Source: Chrysaora quinquecirrha (taxonomy: Eukaryota > Cnidaria > Scyphozoa > Semaeostomeae > Pelagiidae). Taken from it: a DNA stretch of 64,000 nt. The DNA is taken from the NCBI GenBank assembly GCA_014526335.1, contig JACTAT010000022.1:1370604-1434603 (forward strand). The letters run 5' to 3'. Each line of letters begins with the position of its first letter. The stretch's first letter is position 1. The position numbers were made by a program, and so were the translations under genes. The notes under the pieces are model-generated. The model made no database searches, was not told the DNA's origin, and was given only the letters and a program-made list of their open reading frames with translations. Shown here piece after piece: positions 11,201-54,095 of this stretch.

Positions 11201-14200
11201 GTCGTACTCTTAATTTGATTCTTAATGTATTCTATGTTGGCCGGGCTTTTTCGAGCATTGTCAGAATAGATAGGGACTAATTAAGTCCCTCTCCCTTTGT
11301 ACCTCAGAAGTTAGAAGGACTTGCAACAATCAAGTGATCAATTAATAAACATTATCATAACATCCGCAGATAATTTTGAGGAAAGTTAGAGTCTCAGCAG
11401 CCTTTCAGATTAAACATACTCTTTGGCTTGAGAATAACAGACGTTTTTGCCGCAGCCCATCAAATAAATCTTATCAAATTGATTAACAAGAAAAGAAAGT
11501 GAAACTTTACCAGGCAAACACACTTTGTACATTGCTGAACTTTTGAATTAAGCACTGGATTAAACAGCTCGTTATGACGATAAACTGAGTTTTTGCCAAA
11601 TCTACAACCTAAAAGGTGAAGAAAAACGTGCATAAGAAGAAGAACTATCAGCCCAAAATGGGTGTAAAGAGAATACTCTAGAGACCTAAATATAGTAAGA
11701 GCGATAAGATGGACAGGTGTTGGAAAAGAACCTGAAAATTAGTAGGATTGGATTGGAATGATAGGAAACGGAAGGTAAAAATCCTTCATATGTCCCCTTA
11801 TATGTGAACAAAAGCAAGTTGTAATTGACATGAATACATAGATGGGCCCATTATCCTGTGCAAAGAGTGAAGCTAGCGAGAGAAGTGTGACGTAATAGCT
11901 AATTGAGCACAGATTTCAAGATGCTTAAAATTAATAAAAGGGGGAGCACTGATAAGAGAGGGGGAATCGGAAAAAATTCAGACAATTAGCTGATAGAAGA
12001 AAGGAGACTTTTATTCGGGGCGCTAAAGTACAGAGAAAAGAGGAAAGGCGTGGATTACCTTTCTGACTATTTGTAGTCTTCCATTGCCCATTTGAATTTG
12101 TATCTTTTTCGTTATCATTTGTTTTCGATTTTTGTTCATCATTTTGGTTTTTCGAATTTGCTTTTTCCGTTCTTCGTAAGAAGAACCCAAATATAGCACT
12201 GTCAGCAGAGCTGCCTATCCCATGATTCTCCTTGCTTGATCTGCTTGAAAACGACCGCTCTCCTGAAAAAAAAACTCGAAGGATAGAATAAACTGGAAAA
12301 GGAGAGAAAGGTGGGAGGAAGGCATGAGTGAACAGAGATTCTATGAAAAGACCTAAGTTTTTGAGTCTTTCAAACACGAAAAACTAGGAGATAGAGGCGC
12401 GGCCATTAACACATTAAAGGGAATGGACGAGGACCTTTGGGTAAGGTGGGAGGGACTGGTAGAATAGTGTATTTAGCGCCAGTCGCTAGGACCTCAGACC
12501 ATGGGCAAATGAACTGAACATATCACTGAACAAATTTGTTCACCAAACATTTTTTACTCCGATCAAACATTTGCTGAATAATGTTCAATCACTGAACAAG
12601 GTGGTCAAATGAACTGGATTTTTCACGGAACTTTAATCTTGGACGATGTTAAGTGGAATGTTCAGTTCATTTGTTCACGGCATCAGAAGTCAGAACTCAG
12701 AACTAACAAGACCTCGAAAATTAGCGCTACTGTTTTGACATGGAATTAAATGCACTCAGGGGTACCGGAGAAGCTGTAGGAGACGACGGTAAGAAAAGGT
12801 GAAGGTGAGGGTGTAATAGTGTGTTTAGCACCAGAAGCTAGGGCCTCAGAAGTAGATGAGCAAACAGTAACGCCAGCTGCTGTAAAGCTACGGTTTTTTT
12901 ACATGAAATGCACTCAAGGGTACGGAAGAGGAGAAGAAGGAGACCACGGTTTGTGAAAGGTGAGGTGAAGGTAAAATAGTGTACTAAGCATCAGTCGCTA
13001 GGGCCTCAGAAGTAGATGAACTAACGAGACCTTAAAACCTGCCGTGACGCTACCATCTTGAGACGAAGGCATCACAACTTTCAACCAACCATACGCATGT
13101 TATCTCATCTCTTAAACAAAATGGCGTCATTACCTGGACATAAGGCACAGCAGTCACCAGGTCTCTTGACAGGATTTGAACATTTAGTTGATGGACATAA
13201 ATGTTTCTTGCAATGTTCTCTTCCATTCTGCAAAACAAATACGCATGGATATTCTTATTTCATTGATAATTCAATCATTATAAGATAAAATTCAACACTT
13301 CACATACTGTCCCGCTTCTCGGTTACCAAGCCTCTCCTCTCTATAAGAGCATTTTCTATTAAGCATTTTCTATCAATTCCCCTCTCTATCAACCCCCCTC
13401 TCTATCAACCCCCTCCCTATCATTCCCTTCTCTATTCATTCCCCTCTCCATTGGTTCTCCTCTCTATTAAGCCCCTCTCCTCATTTCTATTGAGCTCCCT
13501 CTCTCTAAAAAGCCCCTTAAAAACGCGTACATAAATACGCCACTTGGCCTTGATAGATGAGTATAATAATACGACATAAAACTAATAAAAAAAAATTACT
13601 GTTTTACTGACCTGACAGCTACAATCTACACATGTAGCAAACACATTTCTTGATGGTAAATATAATTGCCAACGTTCTTTATCTTGGAATAATCTGTCGA
13701 TACTTGTACAACCTGCATGAAAATAATCATTTTATTCCATTACGCGAGAGTCGTTATTCTCGTAAACTCGTTTCGTCATTAACTTTTTATTAACGAAAAT
13801 CAAGCGATATTCGAATGCATTCAAGTGCGGATTCCAAGCTCTATAAACTTGTCAATTCAGTTTAGAAATTTCAATTTACCCAATCGAGGGGCAATTCATT
13901 TCTTGCAATCTCGCACACCCTTTGCTGCATATTAATTTCACAGAAATCCCTTGAAAATCCTTTTCTGAAGGTGCTGTGGTGTCGTGGCCTAATCCAGCTG
14001 GCTCGTGGTGTCAGAAGCTCAGCGAGGACAGGGTACGATTCGAGCCCAAGTTACGGTAGCGTAATACGTCAGGGTCTAGGTTTCGATTAGTTAACCCACT
14101 ACTGAGATCCTAGCGACTGGCACTAAATACACCATTTCACATTCACTTTAACCTTTGTTCTAAAGGAAATCTCGTACGCCTCTCTGACGTACTATCCAGG

Positions 14201-15522
14201 GGGGCATTTGCCCCCAGCCCCCTTCTCTTGTATTGTTTTTGAACAATAGCCTTTTGTCCCTTTTCGTATATAAACAATAGCATGACCAAGAGGCCGTAGC
14301 TTTGAAAATAATGTTCTCGGCTGAATTTCTATTCCCAAATATTTGCTTTGACGGATGACACGATCAATGAAATTAAAAAAAACTGACCTCGTGAAATTGG
14401 TGTTCTTGGTGGTCTTGCTAATCGGTCTGGAAAAATACAAAGAAAACCAACTGAAAAGCTCGGTTCAACTGCGTCCGCAGAAAACGTTTAAAACAATAAT
14501 GCCACAGCAGGAAAATTATTCTATCTTAGCTGCATTATTCATAAATTTAAAACGAATTGCCCGCATTTGTATTGAGAAGGAATTTTTGACAAGCGCCCCA
14601 GGCGCTTAAAAGAGGAGAAAAGGTACACAATACCTGGACAGGCTTTGCAGCATGTTCCCACTTGTGAAACGGGATTCTGACACGTGATCGTAGGACATCT
14701 GCGTATTGCACACGTGATAACTTGCACCTGAAATTCAAAAACAGTATTGTTTTAACAATACGAAAACTAATAACATCTTTGCCGCACCGAAGGGCCTAGC
14801 TCAGACATCGTTGCAGGGTCACGTCGTGCCAGAAAATAACTTCTTTTTCCGTTTGCAAGCCCGACAGATTTAACTACTACATCTGAAAGAATACAGAAAA
14901 ATGGGCACGGCAAAACGCCTGAATCAATCGTCGTGTTAAGTGCAAAACCTATGCCGTGCCGGAATATTGTTGGCACGGAGCGACCGACGTCTGTGCTAGG
15001 CTTATGTCGACCTACGATACGACAGAACAAACACCAGCTTGTTGCAGCTGCTAACTTATGTCGATATGTCAGCAACTAGTCAGAACGAATAGGATAAAGT
15101 TGATCGCGGTCACAAGGGCACTCAGGTCGACTGCGATTGACGGGAATCAGTTGTCAGGTAATCGCGGAAATAGAACATGCCAAACGTTCTGGAACTAGTT
15201 GTTAGAGCAAACAGTTACTCCGTTCGCATAGCGGACCGTCGAATTCGGTAATAACTGTCTTCGCTGATCATACGTGAAGCAAATCACTAATAAGAGTCTT
15301 AAAACAGTGCGGCTATAATAAGCAAGCAAAAGATAGCATCACTCACTTTGCAATTACACTCCATGCACTGGTTTGGGCTAAGTCTCTTAGCATGTACACC
15401 TTGCTCTACCCAACTACTTCGATCCTTATGCGTCTTTCCATCCAATTCACAGTTGCTGTTTGAATTTGCATTTTTGCTGATTGAAGATGATAAAGCACTC
15501 GAGTCTAAACGTGGAAAGTTCC
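8241..15522 (-). CDS. CHRDL: Chordin-like BMP antagonist with three VWC modules (5' end missing)
   Basis: Exons found: 15347-15522, 14634-14727, 13612-13712, 13134-13227, 12059-12262, 11511-11608, 11035-11131, 9411-9716 and 8241-8410. Phases agree at every junction. Each VWC (chordin-type cysteine-rich) module is split over two exons. Modules 1-3 end in CCKACPG, CCALCPG and CCKICPG, each preceded by a CPxxxC-like pair. A ~68-residue low-complexity linker separates modules 2 and 3, as in vertebrate CHRDL1/CHRDL2. The C-terminal exons match the CHRDL tail architecture: a domain beginning near GCSRAKKPHVQVY, then RCKDTAKC and a basic stretch TRAARRRRCRSS before the stop. Known role: secreted extracellular binder of BMP/TGF-beta ligands. 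The exon with ATG and signal peptide must lie upstream of 15522 with one leftover base, and I could not identify it. KCP, BMPER and chordin are less likely because CHRD domains and more VWC copies are absent. Confidence 0.88.
8411..9410. other. Last intron of the chordin-like gene
   Basis: This intron contains no second gene. It begins (on the minus strand) in pyrimidine-rich TAGCCCC/TCTCT-type sequence at 9245-9370, one of several such runs in the window. A short GCAAGCAA microsatellite lies at about 8455-8480, just before the acceptor. Confidence 0.6.
9905..10670. repeat. Tandem array, four ~189-bp units
   Basis: The marker TTTTAAACCCTCTTGTATCG, or a one-base variant, recurs near 9921, 10112, 10300 and 10490, a spacing of 189-190 bp. 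Each unit also contains AGTCTATAATAATAAAGC and GCTAGTTAGTCAAGAAAG. The array fills most of the chordin-like intron between VWC module 3 and the C-terminal domain. Confidence 0.85.
12463..13080 (-). mobile_element. Cluster of three SINE family A fragments
   Basis: Plus-strand motifs TTTAGCGCCAGTCGCTAGG, TTTAGCACCAGAAGCTAGGG and GCATCAGTCGCTAGGGCCTC mark three minus-strand family-A 3' ends near 12465, 12825 and 12985. Heads are truncated or diverged. The cluster lies between the linker exon and VWC module 2 of the chordin-like gene. Confidence 0.6.
12503..12678. mobile_element. Small inverted-repeat element inside the SINE cluster
   Basis: The left end GGGCAAATGAACTGAACAT and the right end ATGTTCAGTTCATTTGTTCA are imperfect inverted complements, and the interior repeats the CACTGAACAA motif. 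It is consistent with a ~175-bp MITE. No target duplication was defined. Confidence 0.5.
13315..13520. repeat. Pyrimidine-rich CCCCTCTCTATT degenerate repeat
   Basis: The plus strand repeats units such as CCCCTCTCTATCAA and AAGCCCCTCTCC. Similar runs occur at 9245-9370, 17505-17620, 17820-17905 and 42475-42770, and a related higher-order array lies at 24756-25390. This one lies in a chordin-like intron. Confidence 0.7.
13963..14150 (+). mobile_element. SINE family A, near full-length copy
   Basis: The head GGTGCTGTGGTGTCGTGGCC and a B-box region ACGATTCGAGCCC are followed by the shared body CTACTGAGATCCTAGCGACT and an end at ACCATTTCACATTC. It is inserted in an intron of the chordin-like gene, in sense with the plus strand. 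Confidence 0.8.
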
Positions 15523-15619
15523 CTGCAAAAGGAGAAATGATCACAATCATAATCATAAGGCGATCGTAAGCACAACCATAAACAAAACATTACAATCGTG
15601 AAGCGTAATCATAAGCATA

Positions 15620-15900
15620 CTGTAATCATTATCATCCTCATCATCATAATCATCATAATCATCATCATAATCGTCATAATCATCATCATAATCATCATAA
15701 TCATCATAATAATAATAATAATAATAATAATCATCATCATCATCATCATCATCATAATCATCATAATCATTATTGTCATCATCATCACCATCAATCATCC
15801 CATCATCCGGATCATCGTCATCATCATCATTGTCTATCATCATTACCATCATTATCACCATCATCATCCTCGTCATAATCATCATTATCACCCTCAATAA
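15620..15900. repeat. ATC/ATA microsatellite
   Basis: About 280 bp of CATCAT/AATAAT trinucleotide repeats occur just upstream of the first identified chordin-like exon. Open frames here (poly-Ile on plus, poly-Asp/Met on minus) are artefacts of the repeat. Confidence 0.9.
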
Positions 15901-15935
15901 ACCAAACATCTAAGGTTTACATCTGTGCTGTAGTA

Positions 15936-16206
15936 AAAGCCTGGGATAAATCGATTAAACATTGTTGGCCAAACATTCGAGATTTTCTTATCAAACAATG
16001 TTTGAAATTTGGCCACGCCACAAATATTGCACAACAAGCAGAATTTCGCAAAACTTAAAAATGTTTCATACTTGTTGTAAGCAATCAGTGTTTGAATTGT
16101 TTGAAGAGCAACGTTTTGTGACGTGGACAAACAATCAAAAAATTTGTTTGACAAGCAAATTTCAGCTGTTTTACCAACAATGATTGATCGTTTTCCAGGA
16201 CCTAAG
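15936..16206. mobile_element. Palindromic MITE, family H, diverged copy
   Basis: The left end (near TAAATCGATTAAACATTGTT) and the right end (AACAATGATTGATCGTTTTC) are inverted complements related to the family-H terminus TTAGGCCCTGGCCAAACGAT. Internal AAACATT/AATGTTT reiterations are also shared with the family. Confidence 0.6.
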
Positions 16207-16899
16207 ACATTACTCTGAACCAAAGTTTTCTGAGCCAGAGAAAATGAACAAACAATGAAATTTTAGTTCAACTCTGATAGAAGTGGGTAGAAGTATTTAC
16301 AGGCTCACAATAAACCCCAAATAAAACCTCACAGCTGAGAGAAGAACTACGGATTAAATCCAATAAAACTGAAATTTGGAGAATGTGTGGTAAAACCAAT
16401 AAATGTGAAAACCAAGTAATAATTTCTTGGCGAAATAGGTGTTATATTTCTTTAAATCGACAGGGTTTTACGCGTGAAAAGCAATTTATCCTTCTCTTTT
16501 CAAAGTTTCAAATTACACTCCATCGCAGACCTATCACTAGAGTCCCAGGTCCCAGTTATCGCTCATGAAACCAGACTTGCAACAAAACCAGGATCACCCA
16601 AACTGCTGTAGTTTGAGTGCCCAGGCATTAATCTCAAAAGCGAGAAATACGGCTTAGGTAATAAGACTACTGTACCTTGTTTGGTGCAAATGACAAAACA
16701 GGACTGCATAACGTATGTTACGATTGCTGACTGCAAAACTGATGATAACCTAGTAAGAAACAGAGAACTTAAAAATTAAGATGTCTTGGAAATACATCTG
16801 CCTAATATTGGAAGGATTCTAATAATTGCAATTACATATTATCTTGGGGCAAGAGAGAAGATTGAATTGAGGAAGAAAATTCACACCCATACTGTATCT

Positions 16900-17162
16900 C
16901 TTCTCAAACAATCAAACATTATGTCTCAAACATTTGAATACTGCTAATCAACGTATAGCCACATGGCAAAAAATTTTCGTCAAACATTTTTTTGCTTGCG
17001 TCAAGCAAAAATGTTTTAAACCTTTTCAAAAACATTGCGACACAAATTTTGCTAGTTTTTCTTGTCACACAATGTTCGTGACGTGGCGAAACTAAACACT
17101 ACTTAAAAAGCAAATTTCAAATGTTTGATAAACAATGTTTGATCGTTTGGCCAGGGCCTAAA
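16900..17162. mobile_element. Palindromic MITE, family H
   Basis: The right terminus reads ATGTTTGATCGTTTGGCCAG followed by GGCCTAA. Inverted AAACATT blocks run through the element and the left end is a diverged counterpart. It ends in TAA, as expected for a TTA/TAA target duplication. Confidence 0.65.
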
Positions 17163-17504
17163 GATAACGGCGAGTGAAAGAACAGCCTCCAGGTTGTCTC
17201 CGACGACGGCCGACCTACATTATACTATTTCTTGCCAACTTACTAAATTAGCTACCTTGCAAACCAGGAAAGGCAGCGTTATTGTTTACATATAACGACT
17301 GCCTGGAGGCATTGACAGGCAAGACCAAGTGAGACTAGAGAGAAATATGTTTAGTTTGGAAATATACCAGGTCAAAGCCAGAAGTGGATGACCCAAGCTT
17401 TCTTGATATTGCAACAACAATGAAAACGCAGATAAAGAAGGCATATCAGTTAAGAACCTTTAGCCTAAATTTTGGAAAATTTCCAATGGAAGCATACCGT
17501 AAAA

Positions 17505-17905
17505 GTTCTATTTAGCCCCCTCTCTTTAAGCCCCCTCCTATTAAGTCCCTTTTTCAAGTGAGAATTAAAAAAAACCCTCATCTCTATTAAGCCCCCCTCT
17601 TATTTTGATCACTTGAAAGTTCAGTAGTAAACGTACGAAATTAAATGAAATTTTAAGTGGTAGCCTGTTTGATATCCAAAACCTGTGTCTTACAACAACT
17701 AATAACTACTAAGTTACTACGAATTTCATGTGATCTAAGGTTGAAACTTTCTTTTATAGTTCATGTTTTAATGTCTGTAGCAGTCGTCTTGACGAATAAA
17801 AAGCAGAGTATGCTAAATAATTTATTAAGCCACCACTCTGTAATAAGCCCCCCCTCTTTAATACGTACCCCCTCAAAAACTTCCAAAATGAAATAAGCCC
17901 CCAGG
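17505..17905. repeat. Pyrimidine-rich AAGCCCCC/TCTCT runs
   Basis: Two short runs (about 17505-17620 and 17820-17905) repeat TTTAGCCCCCTCTCT-like and ATAAGCCCCCCCTC-like units. They are related to the runs at 13315 and 42475. Confidence 0.6.
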
Positions 17906-20900
17906 GGGCTAAATAGAGCTTTTGCGGTAACTAGAAAACAAGCCAGTGCATTACCCAATAATGAAATGCATCTTAAATCATGTTGATGCCGGAATGAGCA
18001 TGATATTCGTAAGGGCATTCAGCAAGCAACGTCAGTATATTCTCAGCTAGCTCTTAATTTTTGGCCAATGTTTGTTTCTACATAAGTGTACAAGGCGAAG
18101 AGTCGAAAAAGACGGTTTTTTTAATCGGGCTTTTACTGTATATGGAAAGTTCAAAAATAGAGTTTTTATGTATTCTGCTAAATACAGTTTAAATGTTACT
18201 TAAGAGAGGTCTTAAAAAGACAATCGGTCAAGGCTATTTTAGCAAACTAAGATTATGAGTGATGTTTGTCAGATGCAATGAGAAACATTGTTAAATTTAT
18301 CTTGATATTGTTAGTTTAGAGTTAACAGAAGCACGAAAAGGCAAAAAATCGGATTAAAACGTGTTTTTCCTAACGAATTACTCGACTTCCAAAAGTCGTG
18401 CTTTCTTACAAAGTATAAAGTTAGTGACTTCCCCTTTTTCTAAGAGACGAGAAACGACTTAAGCACATAGTCCAGAATATAGTTGTCACCCTTTCTCCAG
18501 GCAGCTAAATCTTATTCAAAAGCCTTTCTTTCTGAAATGCATGTAAAAAACGATAGGCAAGTCCAAAGAACTATACGCAATTGATAACGGATTAAGAACA
18601 TTTGAGCCTGAACACATGCAGAATTTTATGGACAGCCAGCCTCCATCCGTCGAATTTACTGGTTCTTATTAAAATGAATGCGATTTTAAAGATATGTAGA
18701 GTGTAGCTAGCTTCAAAAGTTATTTAAAACAAGCATCACCTTATCTCGTGGGCGATTCGGGGCAATTCAGGGTAAAAAGCGTGTTCAGTAACGCTCTAAC
18801 CACGTAAGTAGCCACGTTAAGTACTAGAAACTTCTTACGACTATCCTAAGTACTAGATGTTTCTTACAATGGAAATATAGAGTGTACCTATCTATAAACA
18901 ACTATTTCATAGAGGCTCACCTCATTTTTCAGGGCGATTCAGGGCGATTTTCTCGTTCAATCAGCTAAACAGTAAGCGATTCTCCACCGGGCTGAATGGC
19001 ACAACGAGTACTAACCTTGATAATAAAGGAATTTTATAATAACGGAATATACAAACAGCTTTTATGAAGACTTGATTCAAGCTGTGATGAAGCGATGACC
19101 AACAATTTGGCAAAGGAATCCTTTGTAGTTGTACACGTGTTGATATTAGTTAGAAATAAGAGGCAAAATGCCCTCTGAACCAGTTCATATTAAACCCACA
19201 GTGCAGATCACTACTTCAATATTGGAAGGCACAGCTTGGGTCTTTTATAACACTCTGTAGCGTAGCACAGTCTTGAGAAATCTCTCTTTCTAACAACAAT
19301 GAGTTGTGGCCAGGGGATATAGAGAGTCCTTTAGAACGGCGCTTTTATTTAGTATCTGTACACGTAAAAGATCTCTGTCGTTCTATCTGTGTCTTTGATG
19401 TCATCTGCATAGCCACTCTGCGGTCGTCTGATACTAGAAGTAGAGTACTTGAAACTTCAATTATTATAAGGAATCTAAGAGATCTAGAATTGTTTGCCGT
19501 TGTGACAATGCACAATAGGTGATGAAGTCAAAGGGTGGGTCAGTTCATGTAAACTGAGAAATCCAAAAGATAGTCTATTTAAATCAATGTGCCTTTTGCA
19601 TAGTTTTTAAAAAGACATGCAATCTCCTAGATCTGTTATGGACAAATGAGATATTGCAAAGTCACGGGAGTAGCGCGAGGAGCTGTTCTGTACAAAGGGT
19701 TTTAACAGCAAGTGCTTTCAAGTGTTTCATCAGAGTGAACGATAAGACAAACAAGCTTCTTGCCTCGCTTTCACTCTGAAGAGGTTTCAAGTTAGCCTCG
19801 TAACGACCAAAGCAAACCTTCTCTAAAAACTTAATTAAGAAACTCTGCAAGAAATTTTTATAATGAAAAGCTCATAACTGAAGAAACCTTACTATATAAT
19901 TGATGGGGATTCCTTTTATCAAGAAAAAAAGGAGCGACGTTGCTAAACGTTGTCTTTCCTTCAGACTCACTGACTAAACTTGAGTCACTCCGAGCAATTA
20001 CTTTAACAATATCAATACCTATACTGACCACTTGGCTAAGTTTCTTGGAAAACATTGTAAATGGTCTACGGTACAAAAACCCGCATCCAACTCAAACTGT
20101 CCTCGAAATGTCAAAAACAAAATATTATTGATTGGAAACAGTATTAATAGGCTTACGTTTGAAGTAAGATCTAGACAGGTCAGAGATAGGCAATAAAATT
20201 AAATTAAGAAATTCAATAAATAAAGTTATAATTAATACAAACCTCAATTCCAGTTTCTGACTTGCGGTCGATAAAAATTATGGAGGATTTACGAGAAAAT
20301 CGGATAATAATATGAGCAACTGAACGAATCTGTATCTTGATATATAAGCAAGAAAATGAACGCCAGTGTTAGCGTTAGGCGTAATGACTCACGACCCCCT
20401 AAGGCAAGGATATCTCATGATCCTAAACGATTTTAATTAATTTGTACACCCAAATGAAACTATGTCGAAATGTAAATAACTTATTCACTTTACTAAATTC
20501 TTTTACAGCAATTTCCGAAATGAGCTCCTACAATCCCAGAATCCAGTTCACTACCCCAGCACCAAAAGAGGACGAGTTGGTACAGATCCCAATAGGCAAG
20601 TATTTCGATTCTAGGGAATACACTCTTTTTTAATAAGCAACTGGTCAATAAGCAACTAGCGGTCAGATTTTGTTAAAATTTTTGGTGAAATAGCTTTCTT
20701 TATACTGTACATCCTTACAAAATCTGTAGTCGTTCGTTTCTCTAATAGTTAATCTCTAATATGAGTTTGCTGTGAAAGTTCCAGAACATTCTAACATTGT
20801 TTGGTGATTTCTGAGGATTTTTAAAGCTCTTCTCTGCTTAAAAAATTTATACGATCAACTCAAAATGCATTGCGAAGGACTTGGCGCTTGAAATACCTGC

Positions 20901-21854
20901 TTTTTCCGATACTATCCACAAGGGATTCGAATCTTTCACAGATCACAGAGTTTAGCTTTGAAATGGGCAAAGGCTGAGCACAGAGCTCGGTGGTGTTTGA
21001 CAAAAATTCAGATAGAGAGAGTTGGAACAACAACGCCAGAATAAATTTCAGGTAGTTCGACAAGGCAAGGAAAGAAAGAGTAATCGGCAAACGGTGCAAC
21101 TACACTACAAGTAAGCAAGATTGTGCAACATCCCATTCAACAAATACTTCTCATAGTATTTTTCCTCTATTTCTAACTTTGTTAATCTCTTTAATGGCTA
21201 CTTCTTCATTACAAAGTCGAAACCGCCTTTCAGTAGATACAATCATAGTCAACAAACTCAATGCAACATGACAGAACATGACATAATTAGAAATACTTAA
21301 GGTATCTTCGATATCAGACGTTGCAGAGCTAACCAGAGCGGTGAAAACAGAAGATTTTTGACATTTCTGGATTTAATAGACGCCTGAAAAATATAAAGAG
21401 CAAAACGAAGAATTTTCAAAGCAAAGAAGGGTTGTCCTCTTCCTTTCCTATCTTGAGGGTCTATCCTATCCTGTCATCATGAATGCTTTCAGAATGGTTA
21501 AATTGGCTTGAAATTTGCTAAGGCAAAGAAGTGTTCTCATGCTGAAAGACTGAAATAGCTTTGAAGAAATTTCTATGTACCACAGAATACAGTAGTTAAC
21601 TGGAACGACGTCCTTAAATTGGCCGTTATTTGGGATGATAGTCTGAGCAATGGTAGGGTCTATTAAATCTACTTTGTCACATTTTATTAACTAATAAATG
21701 CAGTTGTGGCCAGCATAAATGGCTGACAGGCCAAGAAGTAAAAAGCTGACATTAATATTAACTAATCTATGTTTATTCATGTTTCATGTTGAAAAAGAAA
21801 TATGAAAACATGTTGGCCACACACGTGAGTGAAATGTCTTTGTCCTATATTCAT

Positions 21855-21974
21855 CATCACAATCGTCATCATGGTCATCATCATCATTATCATCATCATG
21901 TGCATCTTATCATTATATCCACAGCAGCAGCATCAGCAGCAACATGATCATAATCATACAGTACAGTAATCATA

Positions 21975-22005
<31 letters not shown>

Positions 22006-22167
22006 CCATCATCATCATCCCATCATATTCACCATTATTATTATCATCATCACAATCGTCATCATGGTCATCATCATCATTATCATCATCATGTGCATCT
22101 TATCATTATATCCACAGCAGCAGCATCAGCAGCAACATGATCATAATCATACAGTACAGTAATCATA

Positions 22168-22198
<31 letters not shown>

Positions 22199-22372
22199 CC
22201 ATCATCATCATCCCATCATATTCACCATTATTATTATCATCATCACAATCGTCATCATGGTCATCATCATCATTATCATCATCATGTGCATCTTATCATT
22301 ATATCCACAGCAGCAGCATCAGCAGCAACATGATCATAATCATACAGTACAGTAATCATAATCATAATCATA

Positions 22373-22403
<31 letters not shown>

Positions 22404-22519
22404 CCATCATCATCATCCCATCATATTCACCATTATTATTATCATTATCACGATCGTCATCATGATCATGATCATGATCATCATCATCATCATCATCATC
22501 ATCATTCTCATCATCATTC

Positions 22520-22553
<34 letters not shown>

Positions 22554-22560
22554 TATCAAC
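21855..22560. repeat. 193-bp higher-order tandem repeat, ~3 units, plus CAT microsatellite
   Basis: The segment containing CCACAGCAGCAGCATCAGCA recurs at 193-bp spacing (about 21919, 22112 and 22305). Each unit is followed by (ATAATC)n and (CATCAT)n stretches. The array ends in ~100 bp of nearly pure CAT about 350 bp beyond the PSMD1 stop codon. Units are almost identical, so they are recent. Confidence 0.9.
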
Positions 22561-22914
22561 CTCCCAGCACAATTTGTGCAAAGACTTGCGTCTACATTTA
22601 TCCAGGAAATTCTATATGAAAATCTTTTATATTAATAACTTTGAAGCGAAATTCAAAGATTGTTTGATAAAAGAGCTTCTCGACACAAAGGCATCAAGTT
22701 ACAATTAGAAATGAGGATCATAAATTGTTGGAAAATTTTAATATCTAGACCCACACAGTTAACAATCTGACCCTTGGAATCAAACCAGCAAACTATCATC
22801 CTTGTAAAAAGACAAAGCTTTAGCTCAACGATTGACATAAATTCGAAAACAGGGATACTAGACATGAAATAAACACTAAAACTTAGCTGACTGTCTTTTT
22901 GCAATGTTTGTGTT

Positions 22915-53800
<30,886 letters not shown>

Positions 53801-53914
53801 CGTGGACAAGAGACTCTTTTCTGGCTTTCTTTATTCGTAAAATGACTCTGCACTTTTCAACTGCTTTCTTCTCTTCTTCTCGAATCAAATGCACTATGGC
53901 CTAAGTTCTGAACT

Positions 53915-53924
53915 ACGCATGCGT
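53915..53924. promoter_or_regulatory. NRF1-like palindrome upstream of PSMD1
   Basis: ACGCATGCGT lies about 115-125 bp upstream of the PSMD1 ATG. It keeps the GCATGC core of the GCGCATGCGC consensus bound by nuclear respiratory factor 1. Matching palindromes occur 5' of NCBP2 and of the CCDC15-like gene. Function is inferred from the motif and position only. Confidence 0.4.
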
Positions 53925-53959
53925 CTTCTGCCTATTGTTGCCGAGGGGGGCCATGGGCA

Positions 53960-54095
53960 TAGACTTATTACACGAGTCCCACTATTCGCAAACAGCAACA
54001 ACAACAACAACAACTACCCTATAGCTGTTTGCTCAAAGTGTTTCAGCGTCCAGCATAGACTCAATAGCGAAACTACGACTCATGTAATAAGTCTA
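53960..54095. mobile_element. 136-bp MITE, family M, with 9-bp target duplication
   Basis: The ends are TAGACTTATTACACGAGT and ACTCATGTAATAAGTCTA. CCATGGGCA occurs immediately on both sides (53951-53959 and 54096-54104), a perfect 9-bp duplication. The interior has an (AAC)n run and AGCTGTTTGC. It sits ~160 bp upstream of the PSMD1 start codon. The TSD length suggests a Mutator-like (MULE) source. Confidence 0.85.

Larger units (their letters stand above)
16207..22914. other. Spacer between PSMD1 3' end and the chordin-like gene
   Basis: This ~6.7 kb probably includes the missing first exon(s) of the chordin-like gene. I found no hydrophobic N-terminus that joins in phase. A minus-strand frame at 20860-21099 (MHRLPITLSFLAL...) is hydrophobic, but its best donor, CAG|GTATTT, leaves two bases instead of one. 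The rest is AT-rich with a MITE (16900-17162), pyrimidine-rich runs (17505-17905) and the 193-bp array (21855-22560). Confidence 0.5.

Noticed and set aside
15553..15909. Long open frames of poly-Ile, poly-Asp and poly-Met/Tyr on both strands
   Set aside because: They are all readings of an ATC/ATA microsatellite; no start context, splice sites or family resemblance.
20860..21099. Hydrophobic N-terminus as the chordin-like signal exon
   Set aside because: The plausible donor leaves two bases, but the next known exon needs one; not included in the gene model.
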